Of a stretch of 45,356 nt of DNA, positions 33,696 through 40,757 are shown one piece after another; positions within the stretch are counted from its first letter, which is position 1; the number at the start of each line of letters is the position of its first letter. The notes beneath the pieces are model-generated. The model made no database searches and had not been told where the DNA came from. It saw only the letters and a program-made list of their open reading frames with translations. Location: assembly GCF_002272015.1 (NCBI RefSeq), contig NZ_NPBY01000034.1, forward strand, positions 1 through 45,356, read 5' to 3'. The position numbers were made by a program, and so were the translations under genes. This stretch comes from Paenibacillus campinasensis (GTDB lineage: Bacteria > Bacillota > Bacilli > Paenibacillales > Paenibacillaceae).

Positions 33696-35220
33696 GCCAT
33701 ATCCCCCCGTAGAAGTTTTCTTCGTACTGTGTCTTGCCGCCTTTTCCGAAACCTTCAGGTCCGCAGCCCGAGCAGCCGAGACCGAAGCCTTCGTCCCCCT
33801 GCGAACGATATACGTCCATATACGCTTCCTTATGGGAGGTAGGGATGACAAAGCGGTCTTCGTACTTGGCGATTGCCAGCAGCCGATACATCTCTTGGAC
33901 TTGATGCGAGGTAAGCCCTACCCGTGCCAGCCGGCGTTCATCGAAGTCTGCACCGGAGGAGACCGCACGCATCATGGAGCGCATCATGGCCATTCTTTGC
34001 AGCGCCTCCTTGACCGTGTTCGTATCCCCGGCGGTCAGCATGTTTGCCAAATATTGAATCGGCGTCCGCATCTCTTCAATCGCCGGGAAGATCAGGTCCG
34101 GATTCGAGATCGAATCCTTGCCTTCAAACACATTCATGATCGGACTGAGCGGCGGAACATACCATACCATCGGCAGGGTCCGGTACTCCGGATGCAGCGG
34201 AAACGCCAGCTTGTATTCAATCGCCAGTTTATAGACCGGCGACTTCTGCGCGGCTTCAATCCATTCCTCCGGGATGCCGTCGGCCCGTGCCTGCTCGATG
34301 ACAGCAGGGTCGCTCGGGTCCAGAAACAGATCGCACTGGGCCTGGTACAGATCCTGCTCATCCGGCATGGACGCTGCTTCCTGAACGCGGTCCGCGTCAT
34401 ACAGCAGCACGCCGAGATAGCGGATGCGCCCGGTACAGGTTTCAGAGCAGACCGTCGGCAGTCCCGCTTCGATTCTCGGAAAACAAAAGGTGCATTTCTC
34501 CGCTTTGTTCGTTTTCCAGTTGAAATATACCTTTTTGTATGGACAGCCGGTCATGCAGTAGCGCCAGCCCCGGCAAGCCTCCTGATCGACCAGCACGATC
34601 CCGTCCTCATCCCGCTTGTACATCGCTCCGGATGGACAGGAAGCCACACAGCTCGGATTCAGGCAGTGCTCACACAGCCGCGGCAAATACATCATGAACG
34701 TCTGCTCGAAGTTGAACTTGATCTCTTCCTCGATCTTCTCAATATTCGGATCGCGCGGGCCTGTCACATGGCCTCCCGCCAGATCGTCCTCCCAGTTCGG
34801 TCCCCACTCCAGATCCATCGTATCTCCGGTTACCGCGGATTTCGGGCGGGCAACCGGCTGGTTATTCTTCTCTCCGGCATTCGTCAGATGCTCGTAATTG
34901 TAAGTCCACGGTTCATAATAATCCTTCATCTCCGGCATGTCAGGGTTGTGAAAAATGCTGCCAAGCGCGATTTTGGACAGCCTGCTGCCGGATTTCAGCT
35001 CCAGCTTGCCGTTCTTAAGCGTCCAGCCACCCTTGTACTTCTCCTGATCCTCCCAGCGAACCGGATAGCCGATCCCCGGCTTGGTCTCCACATTGTTGAA
35101 CCAGATATACTCTGCTCCGGGCCGGTTTGTCCAGGTGCTCTTGCAGGTTACACTGCAGGTATGGCATCCGATGCATTTGTCCAGATTCATCACCATGGCC
35201 ACTTGCGCTTTAATCTTCAA
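33688..35220 (-). CDS. narH: Respiratory nitrate reductase beta subunit (NarH)
   Basis: 510 residues, the iron-sulfur electron-transfer subunit. Four ferredoxin-like cysteine groups are visible: CIGCHTCSVTCK near residue 16, CEHCLNPSCVASCPSG near 183, CRGWRYCMTGCPYKK near 216 (the Trp marks the [3Fe-4S] site) and CTFCFPRIEAG near 243. It passes electrons from NarI to NarG. A TTG start at 35220 follows GAGGTGG and overlaps narG by 11 bases, so translation is coupled. Confidence 0.96.
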   Translation of the reverse strand: MKIKAQVAMVMNLDKCIGCHTCSVTCKSTWTNRPGAEYIWFNNVETKPGIGYPVRWEDQEKYKGGWTLKNGKLELKSGSRLSKIALGSIFHNPDMPEMKDYYEPWTYNYEHLTNAGEKNNQPVARPKSAVTGDTMDLEWGPNWEDDLAGGHVTGPRDPNIEKIEEEIKFNFEQTFMMYLPRLCEHCLNPSCVASCPSGAMYKRDEDGIVLVDQEACRGWRYCMTGCPYKKVYFNWKTNKAEKCTFCFPRIEAGLPTVCSETCTGRIRYLGVLLYDADRVQEAASMPDEQDLYQAQCDLFLDPSDPAVIEQARADGIPEEWIEAAQKSPVYKLAIEYKLAFPLHPEYRTLPMVWYVPPLSPIMNVFEGKDSISNPDLIFPAIEEMRTPIQYLANMLTAGDTNTVKEALQRMAMMRSMMRAVSSGADFDERRLARVGLTSHQVQEMYRLLAIAKYEDRFVIPTSHKEAYMDVYRSQGDEGFGLGCSGCGPEGFGKGGKTQYEENFYGGIWRD

Positions 35221-38200
35221 GCCAATCCACCTCTTTCATTTTGCGGACAGCCACGTATACATCCCGCTGGTTTCCGATCGGTCCGTAATAGTTGAATCCA
35301 TAGCTGAGCTGGGCATAGCCCCCAACGACCTGCGTCGGCTTCACATGGATTCGGGTCGGGGCGTTGTGGCTCCCGCCGCGGTTTTTCGTTATCTCAGAGC
35401 CCGGGACGTAGATGTGTTTGTCTTGGGCATGGTACATGTACATTGTCCCTTTCGGCATCCGGTGACTGACCACAGCTCTCGCGGTGACCACGCCGTTGCG
35501 GTTGAATACCTCCAGCCAGTCGTTGTCCTCAATATGATGGGCCGCTGCGTCTTCATTGTTCAGCCATACCGTAGGGCCGCCCCGGAACAGCGTCAGCATG
35601 TGCAGATTGTCCTGATACGTGCTGTGGATGTTCCATTTCCCGTGCGGGGTCAAATAGCGCAGCACCAGCGCCTCACTGCTGCCGCTAATCTGCCGGTCCC
35701 GAGGGCCGAACACCATCGGCGGAAGTGTCGGTTTATACACTGGAAGCGCCTCGCCAAACTGCAGGAAAATCTCATGATCGATATAAAAATGCTGTCTGCC
35801 GGTCAGCGTACGGAAAGGGACGAGACGTTCGATATTCGTTGTGAATGGAGAATATCTTCTGCCCATCTTGTTGGATCCGCTGAATACCGGTGTCGGGATG
35901 ACCTCACGCGGCTGCGCCGTAATGCTCTGGAATGTGATGCGTTCCGCCGCCCGGTCTGCCGAAATATCCTTCAGCTGCACGCCGGTATCCTGTTCGCACG
36001 CCTCCCAGGCACGCTGGGACACCCTGCCATTCGTAGCTGACGATATCGACAGTATGACCTCAGCCGCATCCCGTGCCGTATACAGCTTCGGAAGCCCCTG
36101 CTTGATCGACCCGTCCTCGTAGATGCCGTTCACCCGCTTCAGTTCCTCGTATTCCTCCGCAACGGAAAAGCTGACGCCGTGCGCGCCCACCTTGCCTTTG
36201 GAAAGAAGCGGCCCCAGCGAAATGAACTTGTCATACACTTTCGTATAATCGCGTTCCACAATCGTCAGATTCGGCATCGTCTTGCCCGGAATTGCCTCAA
36301 TTTCACCCTTGCGCCAATCTTTCACCATCCCGTAAGGCTGAGCGATCTCACTTACGGAATCATGCGCGAGCGGGGTGGCCACAAGGTCTTTGTGTACGCC
36401 GGGCAAATGCTCCTTCGCCATCTCCGAGAATGTCGCGGCAAGCGTTCTATAGATGTCCCAGTCCGACCTCGATTCCCAGAGCGGATCGACAGCCGGATTG
36501 AACGGATGCACAAACGGGTGCATATCGGTCGAGGACAGATCCGTCTTCTCATACCAGGTCGCAGCCGGAAGAACAACGTCGGCATACATCGGAGTCGCCG
36601 TCATGCGAAAATCAAGGGCAACCAGCAGATCCAGCTTGCCTACCGCTTCTTCCCGCCAGACCATCTCCTTCGGCTTCTGCTCCTCGTTCGGAGCGGAGAG
36701 CAGGTTATCCGATGTTCCCAGCAGATGTTTCATGAAATATTCCTGCCCCTTGGCCGAGCTGGATATCAGGTTGGAGCGCCACACAAACATCGTGCGCGGG
36801 AAATTCTCCGGCGCATCGGGGTCCTCGGCCGCAAACGTTGTTTTACCGGACACAATCTGCTCATAAGCATGCTTCACAATGTCCTCGTTGCTTGTTTTTC
36901 CCTGCCGGTTCGCCTCCTCCGCAAACGCCAGAGAACTCTTATTGAACTGCGGATAGGACGGAAGCCAGCCGAGCCTTGCGGCCAGCACATTATAGTCTGC
37001 GGGATGGCTGTAACGTATATCGCCGCCTGTTGGCGATTTCAAGGACTCGGTATCCATCTCCTCATACTTCCATTGATCGGTAGCGAAGTAGAAGAACGAA
37101 GTTGCGTTTTGCTGCCGCGGCGGCCCCTGCCAATCCTTAGCGAAGGCTACGGTCGACCAGCCCTCAATCGGGCGGCATTTCTCTTGACCGACATAGTGGG
37201 CCCAGCCGCCTCCATTGACCCCTTGGGAAGCGGTAAGAATGACCAGGTTCAGGATAGAGCGATAGATCGTGTCGCTGTTGAACCAGTGATTGATCCCTGC
37301 GCCCATGATGATCATGGAACGCCCGCCTGTATCCAGTGAATTTTGCGCAAACTCCCGGGCAATCTGGACCACGATGGAGGCTTTCACACCCGTAATGCTC
37401 TCCTGCCAGGCAGGGGTGTACTTCGACGTCGCATCTTCATAACCGCCGGCCTCCAGCTCGCTTCCCGTTCGCCGGATACCGTACTGGCTCAGCATCAGGT
37501 CGTACACGGTGGCTGCAAGACACTGCGTTCCGTCAGCCAGCTGAATGGTTTTGGCAGGAATCATCCGTTTGAACGTACCGCCGCCATCGTGATCAAAGTA
37601 TGGAAAATGAATCGTTTGATAGCTTCCGCCATGAGGCTCAACCGAAAGCGAAGGCGAGATGACCGAGCCGTCCTCGCGCTCCAGAATCAGGTTCCACGGC
37701 TTCCCTTCCTCCCAGCGCTGACCCATCGTTCCGTTCGGCACCAGGATTTCCTCCGTCGTTTCATCGATGAGAACCGGCTTCCACTCAGCATGCGGCGGCG
37801 ACGTTTCCCACAGATCGCTTGCCCGCAGGAAGCGGCCTGCTTTATAACCGTCCTCGAACTCCTCAAGCAGTATTAGAAACGGCATATCCGTATACTGTTT
37901 GGCATAATTCAGGAACATCGGCTCCTGACGCTTATGGTAATATTCATCCAAAATGACATGGGTCATGGCTTGGGCAATGGCTGCATCGGTTCCAGGGTTT
38001 GGCGCCAGCCAGTTGTCGGCAAACTTCACATTCTCGGCGTAATCCGGGGCAACGGAGACAACCTTGGTTCCCTTATAGCGAACCTCGGTCATGAAATGTG
38101 CATCCGGCGTGCGCGTCAGCGGCACATTGGAACCCCACATCATGAGATAGCCGGCGTTATACCAGTCGCTCGATTCCGGAACATCGGTCTGCTCTCCCCA

Positions 38201-38887
38201 AATTTGTGGAGAAGCCGGCGGCAGATCGGCATACCAGTCGTAAAAGCTCAGCATCTCGCCTCCGAGCAAAGAAATGAAACGGGCACCGGAGGCGTAGCTG
38301 ATCATCGACATTGCCGGAATTGGCGTGAAGCCTGCGATACGGTCCGGTCCGTATTTGCGTATCGTATATATCAATTGGGCGGAGATCAGCTGGGTCGCAT
38401 CCTGCCAGGACACCCGGACATGACCGCCCTTGCCTCGCGCCGCTTTGTACTGTCTTGATTTCGCGGGATCCTCCACAATGCTGGCCCAGGCAGCGACAGG
38501 ATTACTATGCTGCTTCAGCGCCTCATTCCACAGACGCCACAATCGGCCGCGCATATACGGATATTTCACGCGCAGCGGGCTGTACTCATACCAGGAGAAC
38601 GACGCGCCGCGCGGGCAGCCGCGAGGCTCGAATTCCGGCATGTCCGGCCCGCAGGAAGGGTAGTCGATCTGCTGGTTTTCCCAAGTAATAATGCCGTTCT
38701 TCACGAACACCTTCCAGCTGCAGGAACCGGTGCAGTTAACCCCATGCGTCGTTCGCACCACCTTGTCATGCGACCAGCGGCTGCGGTACATGTTCTCCCA
38801 TTCCCGGCTCTTCTCCTCAAGAATGGACCAATTGTCCGAATAGCTTTCCACCCTTTTGAAGAACCTCAGTCCCTTGTTTCGTTTCAT
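35210..38887 (-). CDS. narG: Respiratory nitrate reductase alpha subunit (NarG)
   Basis: About 1225 residues, full length for NarG, which reduces nitrate to nitrite at a molybdenum bis-MGD centre on the cytoplasmic face. The FS0 cluster ligands HGVNCTGSC and SCGP are present near the N terminus. The Mo-ligand region YADLPPASPQIWGEQTDV is intact and MMWGSNVPLTRTPDAHF follows. ATG 38887 is 11 bases after AAGGAG; a GTG at 38899 overlaps that site. First gene of narGHJI-nreABC. Confidence 0.97.
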   Translation of the reverse strand: MKRNKGLRFFKRVESYSDNWSILEEKSREWENMYRSRWSHDKVVRTTHGVNCTGSCSWKVFVKNGIITWENQQIDYPSCGPDMPEFEPRGCPRGASFSWYEYSPLRVKYPYMRGRLWRLWNEALKQHSNPVAAWASIVEDPAKSRQYKAARGKGGHVRVSWQDATQLISAQLIYTIRKYGPDRIAGFTPIPAMSMISYASGARFISLLGGEMLSFYDWYADLPPASPQIWGEQTDVPESSDWYNAGYLMMWGSNVPLTRTPDAHFMTEVRYKGTKVVSVAPDYAENVKFADNWLAPNPGTDAAIAQAMTHVILDEYYHKRQEPMFLNYAKQYTDMPFLILLEEFEDGYKAGRFLRASDLWETSPPHAEWKPVLIDETTEEILVPNGTMGQRWEEGKPWNLILEREDGSVISPSLSVEPHGGSYQTIHFPYFDHDGGGTFKRMIPAKTIQLADGTQCLAATVYDLMLSQYGIRRTGSELEAGGYEDATSKYTPAWQESITGVKASIVVQIAREFAQNSLDTGGRSMIIMGAGINHWFNSDTIYRSILNLVILTASQGVNGGGWAHYVGQEKCRPIEGWSTVAFAKDWQGPPRQQNATSFFYFATDQWKYEEMDTESLKSPTGGDIRYSHPADYNVLAARLGWLPSYPQFNKSSLAFAEEANRQGKTSNEDIVKHAYEQIVSGKTTFAAEDPDAPENFPRTMFVWRSNLISSSAKGQEYFMKHLLGTSDNLLSAPNEEQKPKEMVWREEAVGKLDLLVALDFRMTATPMYADVVLPAATWYEKTDLSSTDMHPFVHPFNPAVDPLWESRSDWDIYRTLAATFSEMAKEHLPGVHKDLVATPLAHDSVSEIAQPYGMVKDWRKGEIEAIPGKTMPNLTIVERDYTKVYDKFISLGPLLSKGKVGAHGVSFSVAEEYEELKRVNGIYEDGSIKQGLPKLYTARDAAEVILSISSATNGRVSQRAWEACEQDTGVQLKDISADRAAERITFQSITAQPREVIPTPVFSGSNKMGRRYSPFTTNIERLVPFRTLTGRQHFYIDHEIFLQFGEALPVYKPTLPPMVFGPRDRQISGSSEALVLRYLTPHGKWNIHSTYQDNLHMLTLFRGGPTVWLNNEDAAAHHIEDNDWLEVFNRNGVVTARAVVSHRMPKGTMYMYHAQDKHIYVPGSEITKNRGGSHNAPTRIHVKPTQVVGGYAQLSYGFNYYGPIGNQRDVYVAVRKMKEVDWLED

Positions 38888-38961
38888 AGGACGCTCCACT
38901 CCTTCTGCTTGAATGACGATGATTGGCGGGGAATCAATGCGTCGTCCATTCGTATAATCTT

Positions 38962-39006
38962 ATTATGAAGAAGCGGCCCCCTCCCCTCCTATTAGGGAAA
39001 CTCCTA
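38962..39006 (-). promoter_or_regulatory. Probable narG promoter with inverted repeat
   Basis: The plus strand reads TAGGGAAACTCCTA (38993-39006), with TAGG/CCTA arms. On the minus strand a CATAAT (38962-38967) or TAAGAT (38959-38964) -10 lies about 25 bases away, so the repeat would be centred near -44 to -48. No good -35 is present, as expected for an activated promoter. NreC, encoded downstream, is the obvious candidate. Confidence 0.5.
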
Positions 39007-39094
39007 TATCGCTTGGCGAACTCCCTTGTTTTGCGGATGAATGCCTGTCCCCCTGATCCATCGGGATAACGGTGCTAAGCTTGAAGAAGGGCTG

Positions 39095-39153
39095 ACATGG
39101 GGGCATGGGCGCATGGGTGCAACCGGGCATTCTGGCAATCGGGCATTCTGGCA
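39095..39153. repeat. Two short tandem repeats upstream of narG
   Basis: RCATGGGN occurs three times at an 8-bp period (39095-39118). GGGCATTCTGGCA occurs twice (39125-39137 and 39141-39153), 16 bp apart. They lie between the narG promoter and the scdA terminator. Slippage products are the simplest reading. Confidence 0.7.
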
Positions 39154-39154
39154 C

Positions 39155-39184
39155 GAAAAAGACCCCGCCGATGGCGAGGTCTCT
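39155..39184 (-). terminator. Rho-independent terminator of scdA
   Basis: On the minus strand AGACCTCGCC and GGCGGGGTCT pair with one mismatch around a three-base loop, followed by TTTTTC. Confidence 0.88.
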
Positions 39185-39254
39185 ACTTCTACTCGTGAAA
39201 TCTATAACTGATACGTGTGCGTTCCAGCCACACCGCGGTATCAAACTCCTCGAT

Positions 39255-39953
39255 TTACATCGCAGCGCGAACGTTTCGGAATAGAATATTGTTCTCCAGA
39301 TGAATATGGTCATACGTATCTTTCTCCAGAAGGGATAAGCGCTGATAGACAAGACGGTAAGTGCCGCAAGCATCTGCTGGCAGTTCATAATCGCTGGTGA
39401 CTTCCCGCATTTCTTTCAACAGTTGACCAGCCGATTCGTGTTCATCCTCCAGCTCGGACAGATGCGGTTTCAGCGCCGCCGCCGTTTCCGAACCCGGCCC
39501 GCTTACAAATTGTGTGATTAATGGGAACACCACCTCATCCTCATCCTGGGTATGATCCAGCAGCTCTCGCTTCAAATCCGAGAACAGCTCCTGTACCCGA
39601 AGCAGCTCCGGATGTGCACCTCCATGAACACGCGCCAGCTTCGTAACATAGGGCACCAGCGCAGGCAACTCTTCCATTAGAAAAGCGTGATGCTTCTTCT
39701 GGATATGGTCGATCAGCTCAAGCGCTGTCAGTTCGGCCGGACGATGCTGCTGATATTCCGCAAATTTCCGCTCCACAAGCTGTGCTTGCTCCAGCACTTT
39801 AACCGGGTCCAGTCCCCGGCCAAGGGCGGCCTCTTCCAATGAAACTTGTCCGCCACAGCAAAAATCAATCCGAAGCTGACGGAATACATCGGCGGTCTGT
39901 GGTACGGCTGTCACAATATCAGATACTTGCGTTTGAAGTGTTAATGTACTCAT
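39255..39953 (-). CDS. scdA: Di-iron Fe-S cluster repair protein (ScdA/RIC)
   Basis: 232 residues. The N-terminal ScdA_N domain has the conserved FRQLRIDFCCGGQ (Cys pair). The C-terminal hemerythrin-like four-helix bundle supplies His and Glu ligands for a di-iron site (KKHHAFL, LLDHTQDEDEVVF, LEDEHESAG, YDHIHLENNILF). RIC proteins restore Fe-S clusters damaged by nitric oxide and oxidants, a by-product risk of nitrate respiration. GGGGGAG lies seven bases before the ATG. Upstream is an Fnr-like site; downstream a terminator, so it is a single-gene unit. Confidence 0.93.
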   Translation of the reverse strand: MSTLTLQTQVSDIVTAVPQTADVFRQLRIDFCCGGQVSLEEAALGRGLDPVKVLEQAQLVERKFAEYQQHRPAELTALELIDHIQKKHHAFLMEELPALVPYVTKLARVHGGAHPELLRVQELFSDLKRELLDHTQDEDEVVFPLITQFVSGPGSETAAALKPHLSELEDEHESAGQLLKEMREVTSDYELPADACGTYRLVYQRLSLLEKDTYDHIHLENNILFRNVRAAM

Positions 39954-39997
39954 GTTTCACTCCCCCATTCCTGTTGCAATCGTCTTGCTTACCATCA

Positions 39998-40039
39998 AGT
40001 ATATAGAAGGAGGTGTCTCCGCTTGTGATTGCCGTCATA
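39998..40039 (-). promoter_or_regulatory. scdA promoter with Fnr-like box near -40.5
   Basis: TGTGA-TTGCCG-TCATA (40024-40039) differs at one base from the Bacillus Fnr pattern TGTGA-N6-TCACA. On the minus strand the -10 is TATACT (39998-40003), and no -35 is present. The box centre falls at about -40.5, the position used for class II activation by Fnr/Crp proteins. The regulator itself is not in this window. Confidence 0.6.
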
Positions 40040-40104
40040 CCAAATTCAAACGATCTGTGACAGCGGCACCACCTTCGCGGCCATGATCACATTCGCTGCA
40101 TAAT

Positions 40105-40142
40105 AAAAAAAAGCATTCCCCGACGATCTGTCGGGAAACGCT
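40105..40142 (-). terminator. Rho-independent terminator of the Dabb gene
   Basis: On the minus strand AGCGTTTCCCGAC and GTCGGGGAATGCT pair with two mismatches around a five-base loop, followed by eight T. Confidence 0.92.
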
Positions 40143-40154
40143 CCTTGACTTGCG

Positions 40155-40460
40155 TTATATTTCGTTATAATCAATTTCCAAGAATTGCGTCACTTCCTGC
40201 TCCCACCGCTCTTTTACAAACGCCACATGATTCGGGTGAACATTGTAAGCTTCATAATCAGCTTCACTGTCAAACACCATGGAAAAGCCGAAATGATAGG
40301 TATTCTTGGGGCTGATCTGCCGGAATACTTGAAAATTCTTTACGGTAGGAATCGCGCTGAGCGCAGTCCGCCCATCCTCCAAAAAGCGCTGCTCTTCTTC
40401 TGAACCCTGCTCATGCTTTAATGAAAATATAACGGAATGAATGATGGCATTACTGCTCAT
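40155..40460 (-). CDS. Dabb-domain (stress-responsive alpha/beta barrel) protein
   Basis: About 101 residues, a single Dabb ferredoxin-like domain (IIHSVIFSLKH, VKNFQVFRQISPKN, FGFSMVFDSEADYEAY, HPNHVAFVKERW). Dabb proteins form dimers; many are stress-induced and a few bind or transform small molecules, but no substrate is evident. I chose the ATG at 40460, ten bases after AGAAAGG; 28 codons further upstream are open but unsupported. It has a TATAAT-like -10 at 40495-40500 on the minus strand and its own terminator. Confidence 0.85.
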   Translation of the reverse strand: MSSNAIIHSVIFSLKHEQGSEEEQRFLEDGRTALSAIPTVKNFQVFRQISPKNTYHFGFSMVFDSEADYEAYNVHPNHVAFVKERWEQEVTQFLEIDYNEI

Positions 40461-40578
40461 ATCGAACATCCTTTCTATATTTTGAGTTGTTACTATTATA
40501 TGGTATAGTGCTGTAAATGAACATCCAGTGATTAGGAGATTCATAGATTTCGTTCATTGCGGATAGGAGTTCGATAGG

Positions 40579-40707
40579 ATGGAGTATCTCAAAAAGGAAC
40601 TGATTCTCAATCTCACAGTCATCTCGGCCGCGATCGCTGCCATTCTCGGAGCCATTGGCGCGGAGCTAAGTATAAGCAGCTCGGAATTCAGCAATCGTGA
40701 TGATTGA
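40579..40707 (+). CDS. Possible 42-residue membrane miniprotein
   Basis: A short frame starting MEYLKKELILN with one hydrophobic stretch (LTVISAAIAAILGAIGA) and a Ser/Asp-rich tail. GGATAGGAG lies about nine bases before the ATG at 40579. It is the only plus-strand candidate between the nasC and Dabb genes. No family is recognised. It could be chance, but the binding site, helix and compact size favour a real gene. Confidence 0.42.
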   Translation: MEYLKKELILNLTVISAAIAAILGAIGAELSISSSEFSNRDD

Positions 40708-40731
40708 GACCGGTATCTTTCGACGCGTCCT

Positions 40732-40757
40732 AACAGATAGGACGAATCCGATCTGTT
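40732..40757. other. TTCG-tetraloop hairpin at the nasC 3' end
   Basis: On the minus strand AACAGAT-C-GGA pairs with TCC-T-ATCTGTT around a TTCG loop, one mismatch in the stem. It includes part of the nasC stop codon. No T-run follows, so it may protect the message end or slow transcription. Confidence 0.55.

Larger units (their letters stand above)
38888..39254. other. narG upstream region
   Basis: About 367 bp without a gene between scdA and narG, both on the minus strand. It contains the scdA terminator, tandem repeats (39095-39153), and the narG promoter region near 38950-39010, each listed separately. No Fnr-type TGTGA-N6-TCACA box is seen. Confidence 0.5.

Noticed and set aside
35081..37339. 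Long plus-strand open frames antisense to narG (and similar ones opposite nasC and nasB)
   Set aside because: They lie opposite clear, conserved genes, have no ribosome binding sites and give arginine/histidine-rich products typical of antisense frames in GC-rich genes.
39095..39153. A CRISPR-like array upstream of narG
   Set aside because: Units are only 8 and 13 bp, adjacent or nearly so, with no regular spacers and no cas genes.
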